Shown here one piece after another: positions 46,912-55,227 of a stretch of DNA of 64,000 nucleotides; the first letter of the stretch is position 1, and each line of letters opens with the position of its first letter. The notes below the pieces were generated by a model. It was not told the origin of the DNA, did not search any database, and saw only the letters and a program-made list of their open reading frames with translations. Where the stretch lies: NCBI RefSeq assembly GCF_001984575.1, contig NZ_LZNS01000001.1, positions 7,677,061-7,741,060 of the forward strand, in the 5' to 3' direction. The DNA is from Streptomyces sp. MP131-18. Lineage in GTDB: Bacteria; Actinomycetota; Actinomycetes; Streptomycetales; Streptomycetaceae. The position numbers were made by a program, and so were the translations under genes.

Positions 46912-47604
46912 TCAGTTCACCGTGAGACTGGAGCTTCCGCTGCTCTGGTAACCCTCGGTCGCGAGGATCATGTAGTAGTTGAAGCTGCCCAGGGCCATCC
47001 CGGCGTTGCCCCACGCGTCGAAGTGTGTGCCGGTGTTGATGGTGCCGCCCGCCTTCGGCGACTGCCGGACACTCCAGAACTGGGGGAAGGTCTTGATGCC
47101 TTCGACGGAGGGCGCGTCGTAGCGCATCGTCTGGTAGAGGTCGTACGTGCCGCCGTCACTTGAGACGGTTCCCTTGAAGTCTCCCGTGGGCCGGTAGGTG
47201 CCGTAGCCGTCGACGACGTAGTACTCCACGAGCGGATTGGACGTCCATCCGTAGAGGCACAGGTAGCCGTTGCCGGACGGGTTGAAGCTGCCCGAGTAGC
47301 TGACCGTCCGCCGGCTGCCGTTGCTCCAGCCCTTGCCGCAGACGAAGTTTCCGGTGTTGGTCCACGAGGTGCTGTAGCTCCCACCGGACCCCAGGGTCAT
47401 GGAGACCGTTCCCTGGGCGTCGGTCCAGAACGAGTAGTAGTAACCCTCGTGGGTGCCGGTCTGGTTCTCAGTGATGGTCTGCGCCGCGCGGGCGGTGCCG
47501 GGCGTCACCAGCGCGGACGCGCCGAGCGCCAGAGCGCCGGCCCCGGCGCCGCCGATGAAGGTCCGGCGGTTGATCCGGGGGGCGGGGCGGTTCTCCTCGT
47601 GCAT
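46912..47604 (-). CDS. Secreted GH11 endo-1,4-beta-xylanase
   Basis: 230 residues from ATG 47604 with GAGGAAG upstream. A twin-arginine signal (RRTFIGGAGAGALAL) ends at about residue 41. The mature 189-residue jelly-roll is all GH11: GYYYSFWTDAQGTVSMTLG, NFVCGKGWSNGS, NPLVEYYVVD with nucleophile E127, and ILATEGYQSSG with acid/base E217. There is no carbohydrate-binding module. It cuts the xylan backbone. An inverted repeat lies about 207 bp upstream and may be the regulator site. Confidence 0.96.
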   Translation of the reverse strand: MHEENRPAPRINRRTFIGGAGAGALALGASALVTPGTARAAQTITENQTGTHEGYYYSFWTDAQGTVSMTLGSGGSYSTSWTNTGNFVCGKGWSNGSRRTVSYSGSFNPSGNGYLCLYGWTSNPLVEYYVVDGYGTYRPTGDFKGTVSSDGGTYDLYQTMRYDAPSVEGIKTFPQFWSVRQSPKAGGTINTGTHFDAWGNAGMALGSFNYYMILATEGYQSSGSSSLTVN

Positions 47605-47810
47605 GCTTCCTCCTCGTGAAGGCTGGCGGGAGGCCAGGCAGGGGTGACGACTCGGCCGGCCTGTGGGGGGCCGGGGACGCCGGGCGCGCGTCGCGGTCCA
47701 GCCGCGCGGCGTGGTCTGTCCGGTCGTCGTGGGGGGCCTGCCCCGGATGGGCCTTCGGGGCAGGTCTGTTGATGCCGAACAGTGTTGGACCGGCCCGACG
47801 AGTTGTCAAT

Positions 47811-47835
47811 AACTTCCGCAAGTATTCCGGAAGTT
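47811..47835 (-). promoter_or_regulatory. Inverted repeat upstream of the xylanase
   Basis: AACTTCCG (47811-47818) and CGGAAGTT (47828-47835) are perfect arms around 9 bases. Related AACTTTCG-type palindromes are known at Streptomyces xylanase promoters, so this may bind the xylanolytic repressor. Confidence 0.5.
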
Positions 47836-48217
47836 CGCATCCCGGTGCTGCCGCTCGGAGGTGATGTTGTCCCTGGTGAGTGGCCCAAGTCCCATCGTGC
47901 GGGCGGGGGTAAGGTGCGGGAACGTCGGTATCGGGCGCGGTTGCCTGAATGTAAGGCCGAAAATTATCGGAGTCATTCCGGTTGGCTGTGTGCGGATGGC
48001 CGCATGGGCCGGGCCGGTGGGAGCGTCGTTCGCCATGTTTCTGCCGGGACGGGCGGGGGTGTCCGGTTCAGGAGTATGGGGGCGCTGCTCGGCGCCGCCG
48101 CGCCGTTCTCAGGAAATTCTCAGCCCGGCCCCAGAGTGCTCTCAGAGTCGCCGCCCATGCTGCCGGTGCCGCCCGGCGCGGGTCGGCGAAGCACACCGAG
48201 CACACGAGGTAACGGAC
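47836..48217. other. Divergent intergenic region
   Basis: About 380 bp between the xylanase and the PH-like gene. No credible gene or clear promoter pair. The repeated TTCTCAGGAAATTCTCAG at 48111-48128 (two TTCTCAG copies) is the only motif I noticed. Confidence 0.35.
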
Positions 48218-48733
48218 ATGGCCTCCGCCGCCGAACGCGCACTGGGCAGACTCCTGAGCAAGCACCGCACGGACCACAGGCGGCGGGGCCGGATCGCCCT
48301 GCGGGACCTGGCTCTCGGCGCGGCCGGTGCGGCGGCGGCCGGGGGCATGGTGTCCGCGGGGCTCCCCGGCCCTGCCGCCGTTCCGGTGCTCGCCGCGGCC
48401 CTGCTCGCACTGTGGCGCGGCGCCGCGCGCGGCCACCACCACCGGCGCCGTGGCACCGAGGCGTTCCTGGTGCGCGAACGGGGCCTGGCCCACCGCCGCG
48501 CCGGGGCCGTGCGGACCATTCCCTGGCAGGACATCGACGCGGTGACGGTGCGCCGTGGCACCGCGCTGCGCCGCCTGCTCGCCTCGGACGTCACGTGCAC
48601 CATCAGAACCGCCCGCGGTGAGGTGCTGCGGGTCACCTCGTTCACGCACGAGGCGCAGGCCCTGGCGCGGGCGGTCGCCGACCGGGCCGGGCAGCAGCGG
48701 CCCGTCACCTCGGTGAACGCCGCGGGCACCTGA
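48218..48733 (+). CDS. Membrane protein with PH-like domain
   Basis: 171 residues from ATG 48218 with GAGGT upstream. A basic N-terminus is followed by two hydrophobic helices (about residues 28-66, AAGGMVSAGLPGPAAVPVLAAALLALW) and a cytosolic beta-rich PH-like part (LVRERGLAHRRAGAVRTIPWQDIDAVTVRRGTALRRLLASDVTCTIRTARGEVLRVTSF). It resembles DUF6585-type proteins of unknown role. It is convergent with the kinase gene, 30 bp apart. Confidence 0.72.
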   Translation: MASAAERALGRLLSKHRTDHRRRGRIALRDLALGAAGAAAAGGMVSAGLPGPAAVPVLAAALLALWRGAARGHHHRRRGTEAFLVRERGLAHRRAGAVRTIPWQDIDAVTVRRGTALRRLLASDVTCTIRTARGEVLRVTSFTHEAQALARAVADRAGQQRPVTSVNAAGT

Positions 48734-48763
48734 GGCCCGCGGGTCCGTCTCCGTGCGCCCGGT

Positions 48764-50803
48764 TCAGTCGGTGCCCAGGTTCACCGTCGGCTCGTCGATA
48801 GCCGCGGCGGGAAAGTGCCACCGCTCCAGCAACTCCTCGTAGGTGCCGTCCTCCAGCAGCGCGCCCACCGCCGCGCGCAGGGCATCGCGCAGCTCCTCCT
48901 GCCCACGGGGGACCGCGATGCCACGGGCACTCCTTTTCTCCTGGGCGAGGACGGCCCGCAGCCCGGTTTCCGGGTGCTCGCCCGCGTAGTAGGCCGCCTG
49001 GGAGTAGAGCAGCACCGCCGCTTCCGCCTCCCCGTCCCGGATCGCCGCCGCCATGTTGTCCCGGCTGGCGAAGGGAACGACCTCGACCGGGTCGGGGCAC
49101 GCCTCGGTGTTGTCCGCCACCACGCCCTCCATCATGTCGCCCTCGTAGGTGGTGACGGACAGGCCGCACAGCTCGCTCATGTGGCCCGAGTAGGCCGGGT
49201 CGTCGCTCATGACGCCCCAGCCGTCCATGAAGTGATTGACGAAGTCCACTTCCAGCTCTTCGCGATCGTCGGGCCTGTCGACGAATCCGGACATCGCGAT
49301 GTGCGCGCCGGTATCGCGGCCGTGCCGGACAGCCGCCTCGGCAGCGTCGGTCTCGTCATCGGTCAGCACGAAGGTCATCTCCACGCCGAGCTGCTCCCCG
49401 ATCGCGTGGGCGAGGTCCACCTCGAAACCGGTCAGGTTCTCCTCGCCCTCCTCCGCGTAGATGACGGGCCACGCTTCGGAGGAGCTGTGCACCGTGATTC
49501 CGCCCGCGTCCCACACCTCCTGCGGGACCAGGTGAGCCAGCGGCGCGTCCGACCCCTCCCCGCCGCCGCCGGTGTCCTGGGGGGAGTCGTCCTCCGGCGG
49601 GGCCTCCGCCCCGTCGCCCCCGTTCGTCACGACGAGCGGGATCACCACCGCGAGGGCCAACGCCCCGGCCAACGCCCCAATGACATAGGGGAGTCGGCGC
49701 CGCCCGGGCCCGGACGGCGCGGGCGGCGTCGACACGTCCCGGCCGAACTGCGGCGGCGGTGTCGAGCGTTCGAACTCGCGTGAGGCGTACGTGGTCTGGC
49801 TCCCGTGCACCGCCGGTGCGTAGGGCGACGGTCGTGGGAACGACGGCGTCCCTGGCGTGTCGAGGTCCCACGCCGGGTGCGGCCCGTCCGCCTGCGGCCC
49901 GTCCAGCGCCAGCAGATCCGCCGCGTCCCGCCCCAGCCGCGCCGTGAGCCCCGGCGGCAGCCAGAACTCGGCGCCCGCCCGCTCCTCCGCCAGCGGCGCG
50001 ATCTCCGCCAGGGAGGGCCGCTCCTGCGCGTCCTTCGCCAGGCAGCGGGTCACGAGCTCCCGCAGCGCGCCACTCAACCGGCCGTTCTCCGGGCCCAGTT
50101 GAGGAGCCTCGTACATCACCCGGTACAGGATCGTGTGCATCTGCGCCCCGTCCCAGGAGAACGGGTCGAAGCCGGTCGCCGCATACGCGAGCACCGCGCC
50201 CAGCGCGAACACGTCCGCCGCGCCGGTCAGTTCCTCGCCCCTGATCTGCTCCGGCGGCATGTACCCGGGCGAGCCGATCATCGCCCCGGTCCGCGTCACC
50301 ACGCTGGCGTCCACGGCCCGGGCGATGCCGAAGTCGATGACCTTCGGCCCCTCCAGCGTCACCATCACGTTCGACGGTTTCAGGTCACGGTGAATCAGCC
50401 CGCTGCCGTGGATCTCCGTCAGCGCCCGGGCGAGACCCAGCGCCAGCGCCCACACCGAGTGCTCCGCCAGCGGCCCGTTCAGTGAGTCCACCACCTGCCG
50501 CAGCGGCGGCCCGACCACGTACCCCGTGGCGACCCAGGGAACGGCCGACTCGGTGTCGCTGTCCAGTACCGGCGCCGTCCACATCCCGCTGACCCGCCGC
50601 GCCGCCTCGACCTCCGCACGGAACCGCCGTCTGAAGTCCGGTTCTCTGGCCAGCTCTCCGTGCACGATCTTGACCGCGACCATTCGCCCGCTGTGCGAAC
50701 GCCCCAGGAAGACCTGCCCCATCCCGCCCGCACCCAGCCGCCCAAGCAGCCGGTACGGGCCGATGGCCGGTGGGTCCTCCGGGGTCAGCGCCTCGACTGT
50801 CAT
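48764..50803 (-). CDS. Membrane Ser/Thr protein kinase with extracellular solute-binding (SBP_bac_3-like) sensor domain
   Basis: 679 residues from ATG 50803 (MTVEALTPEDPP), the usual length of the N-terminal arm. Kinase motifs: GRLGAGGMGQVFLG and K45, HRDLKPSNV, DFGIARA, GSPGYMPPEQI. A Pro-rich linker leads to one membrane helix (LPYVIGALAGALALAVVIPLVV, about 370-392). The outer part (about 425-670) is a family-3 solute-binding domain (SEAWPVIYAEEGEENLTGFEVDLAHAIGEQLGVEMTF, AMSGFVDRPDDREELEVDFVNHFMDGWGVM). It may sense an amino acid or similar ligand and signal through phosphorylation. Confidence 0.9.
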   Translation of the reverse strand: MTVEALTPEDPPAIGPYRLLGRLGAGGMGQVFLGRSHSGRMVAVKIVHGELAREPDFRRRFRAEVEAARRVSGMWTAPVLDSDTESAVPWVATGYVVGPPLRQVVDSLNGPLAEHSVWALALGLARALTEIHGSGLIHRDLKPSNVMVTLEGPKVIDFGIARAVDASVVTRTGAMIGSPGYMPPEQIRGEELTGAADVFALGAVLAYAATGFDPFSWDGAQMHTILYRVMYEAPQLGPENGRLSGALRELVTRCLAKDAQERPSLAEIAPLAEERAGAEFWLPPGLTARLGRDAADLLALDGPQADGPHPAWDLDTPGTPSFPRPSPYAPAVHGSQTTYASREFERSTPPPQFGRDVSTPPAPSGPGRRRLPYVIGALAGALALAVVIPLVVTNGGDGAEAPPEDDSPQDTGGGGEGSDAPLAHLVPQEVWDAGGITVHSSSEAWPVIYAEEGEENLTGFEVDLAHAIGEQLGVEMTFVLTDDETDAAEAAVRHGRDTGAHIAMSGFVDRPDDREELEVDFVNHFMDGWGVMSDDPAYSGHMSELCGLSVTTYEGDMMEGVVADNTEACPDPVEVVPFASRDNMAAAIRDGEAEAAVLLYSQAAYYAGEHPETGLRAVLAQEKRSARGIAVPRGQEELRDALRAAVGALLEDGTYEELLERWHFPAAAIDEPTVNLGTD

Positions 50804-51213
50804 CGTCAATGCCCCATTCAGCGGCCGCGTCAGCGGCCGCCTCGTCAAGGGCCGCCTGGCCGATGTGCCACGCGGCCAGCAGCTCGCCGTCCCTGCCGTC
50901 GTGCGCCGGGCCCCGGGCCGCTCGGCGGCCGGTGTCCTCCCGCGCGGCGCCGCCCGGGCCGCCAGGCCGCAGCTCCTGCACAGCCGCCTCCTCAACACCG
51001 TAGCCGTCGTCGTCGACCGTCACGGGGACCCGCCATGGGCCCGGACGCCAGCGATCCTAGCGGCCGAACTACAGACCGCAGGCGGGTCGGTACAAAGCCG
51101 TGACCAGCAAGTGTCACGATCCCCGCTCCGCGGCCTCCGGCGGCGTCGCGACCCCGCCGCCGAAGGCCGCTGCCCGGTTCCGCGGCGGCTGTGGCCGTGG
51201 CCCGGGCGGCTCG
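50804..51213. other. Intergenic region upstream of the kinase
   Basis: About 410 bp with no credible gene; minus- and plus-strand frames here are GC shadows. GTCAGCGGCCGCCTCGTCAA and a near copy of its left half at 50819-50834 suggest minor duplication. No promoter pair recognised. Confidence 0.35.
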
Positions 51214-52059
51214 TCAGTCCTTGATGACCTCGATCAGGCTGGCGAAGCTGTCGCGGCCGTGGCCGGCGTCGGTGCCTCGCCGGGTCAGGGTCCGGATCAG
51301 CAGGGGGAGGGCGGGGTCAAGGCCGCCGGCCTCGGTGGCCGTGACGAGGTGGTCCATCAGCGGCGCGTCGAGGTCGAGCCACTCCTCGTCCCCCGGGTAG
51401 ACGCCGTCGTCGACCTGACCGGCGTAGTCGGCGATGACCTCGCTGACGGTGGTGGCGAGCCAGTGGGTGAGCAGCGGGGACACGGTCCTGGCTCGCACTC
51501 CGGCGGTGCCGAGCAGGGCGGCCGTCTGGAGGAAACCGAGCAGGGTCGCCCAGGCCAGATTGAGCAGCGCGACGTCGTACAGGGAGGCGGTGGCGGCGTC
51601 GGGGCCCAGATAGGTCGCGCCTCCGAGGCGTCGCAGCCGCTCCTCGTGCTGCCGGAACGCCTCGCCCGAGCCGCTGTAGACGAGCACCGTATCCGGGTGT
51701 CCGACGTGCTCCGGGTGGGCCATCAGGGCGCCGTGGAGGTACGGGTTGCCGCGCTCGGCCGCCACGGCGGACGCCTCGCGGGCCTGCTCGCCCGTGCCGG
51801 AGGTGAAGTTGACGAGGGGGCAGGATGCCGCGAGCGGCGACGCGGCCAGGTGTCGCAGGGCCCGGGCGGCTTCCGCGGGGTCCTCGGCGCACAGCAGGAC
51901 GAACGAGGCCGAGGCCAGCACCGCGTCGTCATCGCGGTCGGGGTGCCACGCGGTCACGGGGCGGCGCGGCTCCGCGAGGGCACCGGCCAGGGCGGCGCCC
52001 CGCGGGCTTGATCCGGTGATGGCGATGGTCGAACCGGGGGAGTGGTCAGGCGAGTTCAA
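51214..52059 (-). CDS. Imine-reductase/6-phosphogluconate-dehydrogenase-like NAD(P) enzyme
   Basis: 281 residues from TTG 52059 with GGAGAC just upstream. The N-terminal Rossmann part (STIAITGSSPRGAALAGALAEPRRPVTAWHP) is followed by the helical dimer domain with SLYDVALLNLAWATLLGFLQTAALL, as in imine reductases and beta-hydroxyacid dehydrogenases. Asp in SLYDVAL is in the position of the usual catalytic residue. The substrate is unknown. It is the target of the upstream TetR repressor; a near-perfect TetR operator lies 48 bp before it. Confidence 0.8.
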   Translation of the reverse strand: MNSPDHSPGSTIAITGSSPRGAALAGALAEPRRPVTAWHPDRDDDAVLASASFVLLCAEDPAEAARALRHLAASPLAASCPLVNFTSGTGEQAREASAVAAERGNPYLHGALMAHPEHVGHPDTVLVYSGSGEAFRQHEERLRRLGGATYLGPDAATASLYDVALLNLAWATLLGFLQTAALLGTAGVRARTVSPLLTHWLATTVSEVIADYAGQVDDGVYPGDEEWLDLDAPLMDHLVTATEAGGLDPALPLLIRTLTRRGTDAGHGRDSFASLIEVIKD

Positions 52060-52106
52060 GGCGTCTCCGTCCTCAGGGGGTAGGCACGGAGAGGACCCTA
52101 CATGAT

Positions 52107-52129
52107 GTAACTTACGTTTTGTAGGTTAC
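52107..52129 (-). promoter_or_regulatory. TetR-type operator before the imine-reductase-like gene
   Basis: GTAACTTAC (52107-52115), 5-base spacer, GTAGGTTAC (52121-52129): inverted repeat with 8 of 9 matched positions. It overlaps the tetR stop codon (52128-52126). Confidence 0.75.
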
Positions 52130-52701
52130 GGTCGCGCCGCCCGTCCCAGCGCTGCCGCCGCCGCCGACACGGCCGCCGTCCGCGAAAGGCGTTCCTCCGC
52201 CGCGGCCTGCGCGAGCGCCTCGGTGGCGCCGAGCGCGCCGATCAGCGGTGCCGGGCCGGGCGCCTGGCCCGTGGGGGTGAAGGGGGCGAGCGCCCTGCCG
52301 AACGTGTCGACGTAGAACTCCCGCGAGGCGCGCCGGAAGTCGCTCGTCTCCCGGCTCCCCGACAGCGCGGCGCTGATCCGTTCGCACTCGGGCCCGGCGG
52401 CCAGTACGCCGTCCACGTACGCCGCGGCGAGGATCGCCGCCACATCCTCCAGTGTCTCGGCGCGCTCGCGCACGGCGTCGCGGATGGCCTGCCCGAGTTG
52501 TTCGTCGTAGGCCCGGTAGAGAGCGAGGAGCAGCCCGCCGCGCGTCGTGAAGTGCTCGTAGGTGACCGGGCGCGAGACCCCGGCCCGCTCGGCCAGGCTG
52601 ACCAGGGTCAGTGCGTCGGTGCCCTCGGTGCGAACGATGTCATGGGCCGTGTCCAGGAGTTGGCGGCGTCGCTCCTCGCGCGTCATCCGCTGGGCTGCCA
52701 T
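52126..52701 (-). CDS. TetR-family repressor
   Basis: 191 residues from ATG 52701 with AAGGAG upstream. The HTH is at residues about 8-55 (TREERRRQLLDTAHDIVRTEGTDALTLVSLAERAGVSRPVTYEHF) followed by a helical ligand domain. It precedes the imine-reductase-like gene on the same strand. The operator over its stop codon suggests it represses that gene specifically, and may not control itself. Divergently it faces the Zur-boxed surface-protein gene. Confidence 0.9.
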   Translation of the reverse strand: MAAQRMTREERRRQLLDTAHDIVRTEGTDALTLVSLAERAGVSRPVTYEHFTTRGGLLLALYRAYDEQLGQAIRDAVRERAETLEDVAAILAAAYVDGVLAAGPECERISAALSGSRETSDFRRASREFYVDTFGRALAPFTPTGQAPGPAPLIGALGATEALAQAAAEERLSRTAAVSAAAAALGRAARP

Positions 52702-52795
52702 GCGGGTGGGCTCCTTCGGGTGGCTGCGGGGCGTCGTCGCCGGATCTTACGTGCTCCGCGGGAGGTGCGGCTCCAGCACGGCATGCGCCATAGAC

Positions 52796-52812
52796 ATGGA
52801 AATCATTTTCAT
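52796..52812 (+). promoter_or_regulatory. Zur-type zinc box
   Basis: ATGGAAATCATTTTCAT is an AT-rich palindrome in a very GC-rich region and closely matches the Streptomyces Zur box (TGaAAATcATTTTCA core at 52797-52811). It lies 111 bp before the surface-protein start, so the gene should switch on when zinc is scarce. Confidence 0.8.
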
Positions 52813-52923
52813 ATACGGTCCTGTCGTCACATCGGCGGTTCATACCCAGGACGGCCGTGCCGGGGCGGGGTCCACGAGGCAGCGGCCGCCCCCGGCACGG
52901 TCCTCGTGTCGAGGAGTCGATTC

Positions 52924-54060
52924 ATGCGAGAGCACGCGAGGCGTGCCGGACGTACTGGACGTGCCGGACGTGCTCTGGTCGGTGCGGTGGCCGCCTGCCT
53001 GGCCGTGCCGGTCCTCGTCACCCCGGCGCGGGCCGGTGAGGAGCCGGTGCGGGAGCGGGCCGTGCTCACCGGTGGCCACCTGGATCTGGCGGCGCGGCTG
53101 GACGGCGGTGCGCTGGAGTTCCACCTCAAGGACGGCACCGTGCCGGGCCGGACGGTATGGCGGGAGCCGAACGATGTCATCCTGCACTTCGACGCCCGGC
53201 ACGAGTGGGAGATACCGGAAACCGCGCCCGGAGTGGTGCCGGAGCAACTCGGGCGCGCCGGTGACACGGTATGGGTCGACCACAGCGTGACCTACGGTGA
53301 CGGGCTGCTGTGGCCCGGCTGGAACACGGAGGAGGTGGCCGCCGAGGCGGTCCGTTCCCCGGTCACCGCCACGTTCACCGGCATCGACGGTCCCGAGGGC
53401 TTCTTCCTCGGCCAGTGGCGGGACGACCCGGAACGCGGGACGGTCGTCGGCATCGACATCGACTCCACCCGGCCGGAGCCCGGAAGCGTCGAGTTGCGGC
53501 CGGGGGTGCACGCGCATCCCCTGTGGTTCTTCACCGAGGAGGGGGTGTACCGGATTCGTCTGGAGATGAGCGCCGTGCTGGCCTCGGGCGAACGCGTGGA
53601 CGACGCCGCCACGTTCACCGCCGTGGTGGGCGACATCGATCCCGCCGACGTCGAACTGCCCGGACCGGAAACGCCGGACGAGCCCGCACCACCAGAGCTT
53701 CCCGAACCGCCCGAGGAGCCGGAGGAACCCGAGGAGCCGGAGGAACCCGAGAAGCCGGAAGAAGCGGAGGAGCCCGGGGAGTCCGAGGAGCCGGAGGAGC
53801 CCGGAGTCCCGCGGGAGCCGGACGGCACCGGCGGCCCCGGGCAGACCGGTGGGGCGGGGAGTCCGGAGGCTCCCGCCGGGGCCGACGGCTCCACCGCGGC
53901 GGGCCGGGGGCCCGGGACACCGAACCCCGCCGGCGGCCAGGCCGCCCACGACGCGCTCGCCGCCACCGGCGCCGCCGCCGTTCCCGCCCTCGCGACCGCC
54001 GCGCTCCTCGCCGCGGCGGCGGGCACCCTGCTCATCCGGCTCGCCCGCCACGCCCGCTGA
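52924..54060 (+). CDS. LAXTG-anchored surface protein of the transporter-associated (TIGR03769/choice-of-anchor M) type
   Basis: 378 residues, ATG 52924 behind GAGGAG. Signal peptide 1-38 (PVLVTPARA). Residues about 40-245 form the beta-rich domain typical of this family (HLDLAARLDGGALEFHLKDGT, VDHSVTYGDGLLWPGWNTEE, VELRPGVHAHPLWFFTEEGVYRIRLEMSAVL). A Glu/Pro-rich spacer (about 250-300) extends from the wall. LAATG at 345-349, a hydrophobic helix and RLARHAR form a class-E sortase signal, so it is covalently linked to the wall. With the Zur box, a zinc-scavenging or zinc-transport helper role is likely. Confidence 0.88.
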   Translation: MREHARRAGRTGRAGRALVGAVAACLAVPVLVTPARAGEEPVRERAVLTGGHLDLAARLDGGALEFHLKDGTVPGRTVWREPNDVILHFDARHEWEIPETAPGVVPEQLGRAGDTVWVDHSVTYGDGLLWPGWNTEEVAAEAVRSPVTATFTGIDGPEGFFLGQWRDDPERGTVVGIDIDSTRPEPGSVELRPGVHAHPLWFFTEEGVYRIRLEMSAVLASGERVDDAATFTAVVGDIDPADVELPGPETPDEPAPPELPEPPEEPEEPEEPEEPEKPEEAEEPGESEEPEEPGVPREPDGTGGPGQTGGAGSPEAPAGADGSTAAGRGPGTPNPAGGQAAHDALAATGAAAVPALATAALLAAAAGTLLIRLARHAR

Positions 54061-54105
54061 CCACGGCACGCGCTCGGCCGTGCGCGCGGCCGGCCGGGGG
54101 CGTGG

Positions 54106-54792
54106 TCATGGCTTCGGCGAGGTCCCCTTGCCCGCCCATTTGCCCCGCACGTGCCCGATGTGACGTTCCATCAGCGCCTGCGCGCCGACCGCGTCGCCCG
54201 CTTCGACGAGGTCGAGCAGCTCGTGGTGTTCGCGGGCCGACTCCTCCAGGCGGCCGGATTCCAGCAGCGGGGTGAGCCCGAGGAGGCGGGTGCGGGCGCG
54301 CAGGTCGGACACGATGAGGGAGAGCTGGCGGTTGCCGGCGTAGGCGATCAGCGCCAGGTGGAATTCCCGGTCCGCGTGGATGTAGGCGACCAGGTCGTTG
54401 CCACGTACGGCCGTGACGATGGCCTCCGCCAGCTCGCGCAGCCGGGGGAAGTCCTCGGGCGGGACGAGGGGAACGATGTCGCGCACCGTGGGTGGTTCGA
54501 GCAGCAGCCGGATGTGGGTGGTCTGGTCCAGCTCCTCCTCCGGCACGGTCCTGACCTGGTACCCCTTGTTGGGCAGGGGCTCGACCATGCCCTCGCGTAC
54601 GAGGTCGAGCATCGCCTCGCGCACCGGGGTGGCCGAGACGCCGAACATCGTGCCGAGCGTGGGCGCCGAGTACACGGCGCCCGGCCTCATCTCGCCCGAG
54701 ATGACCGCCGCCCGCAGCGCGTCCGCGACTATCTCCCGCAGCCGCTCGCGCTTCGTCAGCGGCTGTAGTCCAGCGATCGGCGCTGTTTCCAT
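54106..54792 (-). CDS. GntR/FadR-family regulator of the hydroxyproline/peptide operon
   Basis: 228 residues from ATG 54792. A GntR HTH at about 15-80 (VADALRAAVISGEMRPGAVYSAPTLGTMFGVSATPVREAMLDLVREGMVEPLPNKGYQVRTV) precedes an FCD effector domain (HADREFHLALIAYAGNRQLSLIVSDLRARTR). It is at the 3' end of the minus-strand operon, 54 bp after the epimerase remnant, and may share its transcript. The palindrome TATCACATGATA at 56196 is its probable operator. Confidence 0.85.
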   Translation of the reverse strand: METAPIAGLQPLTKRERLREIVADALRAAVISGEMRPGAVYSAPTLGTMFGVSATPVREAMLDLVREGMVEPLPNKGYQVRTVPEEELDQTTHIRLLLEPPTVRDIVPLVPPEDFPRLRELAEAIVTAVRGNDLVAYIHADREFHLALIAYAGNRQLSLIVSDLRARTRLLGLTPLLESGRLEESAREHHELLDLVEAGDAVGAQALMERHIGHVRGKWAGKGTSPKP

Positions 54793-54846
54793 CTTGCCCT
54801 CCGCAAGTACGTGGTGGTGCTTCCCGACGTCGTGCCGCAGCCGTTC

Positions 54847-55227
54847 CTACAGCAGGAAGCCCGTGGGGAACGGGTCGGTCGGGTCGAGGAGGTGCTGACC
54901 CGTCGCGGTGATCCACGCCCGGCCGGTGATGGCGGGCACCACGGCCCGGGCACCGGCGACGGTGGTCTCCGCGATGAGCCGGCCGGTGAACCGCGTGCCG
55001 ATGAACGACTCGTTGACGAAGTCGCTGCGCAGCGGAAGCTCCCCGCGGGCGTGCAACTGCGCCATTCTGGCACTGGTTCCGGTGCCGCACGGCGAGCGGT
55101 CGAACCAGCCGGGGTGGTGGATGGCCATGGTGTCGCCCGGCAGCACGCCGACGCCGCCGGTCACGACGCGCGTCGGCATGCCCTCCGTATGCGAGTCGAC
55201 CACGTGCAGGACGCGGCTGCTTTTCAC
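54847..55227 (-). pseudogene. Internally deleted 4-hydroxyproline epimerase/proline racemase
   Basis: 126 residues from GTG 55227, overlapping the upstream stop by 4 bp. It starts like the family (VLHVVDSHTEGMPTRVVTGGVGVLPGDTMA) and ends like it (WFDRSPCGTGTSARMAQLHARGEL, FIGTRFTGRLIAETTV, DPTDPFPTGFLL), but the two ends are joined in frame where about 200 residues should lie. Intact enzymes are about 330-345 residues with two catalytic Cys; here only the CGTGTS cysteine remains and the first Cys region is gone. The epimerase cannot work as it stands. The reading frame has no stop, so the deletion may be recent, or an assembly artefact. Confidence 0.75.
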
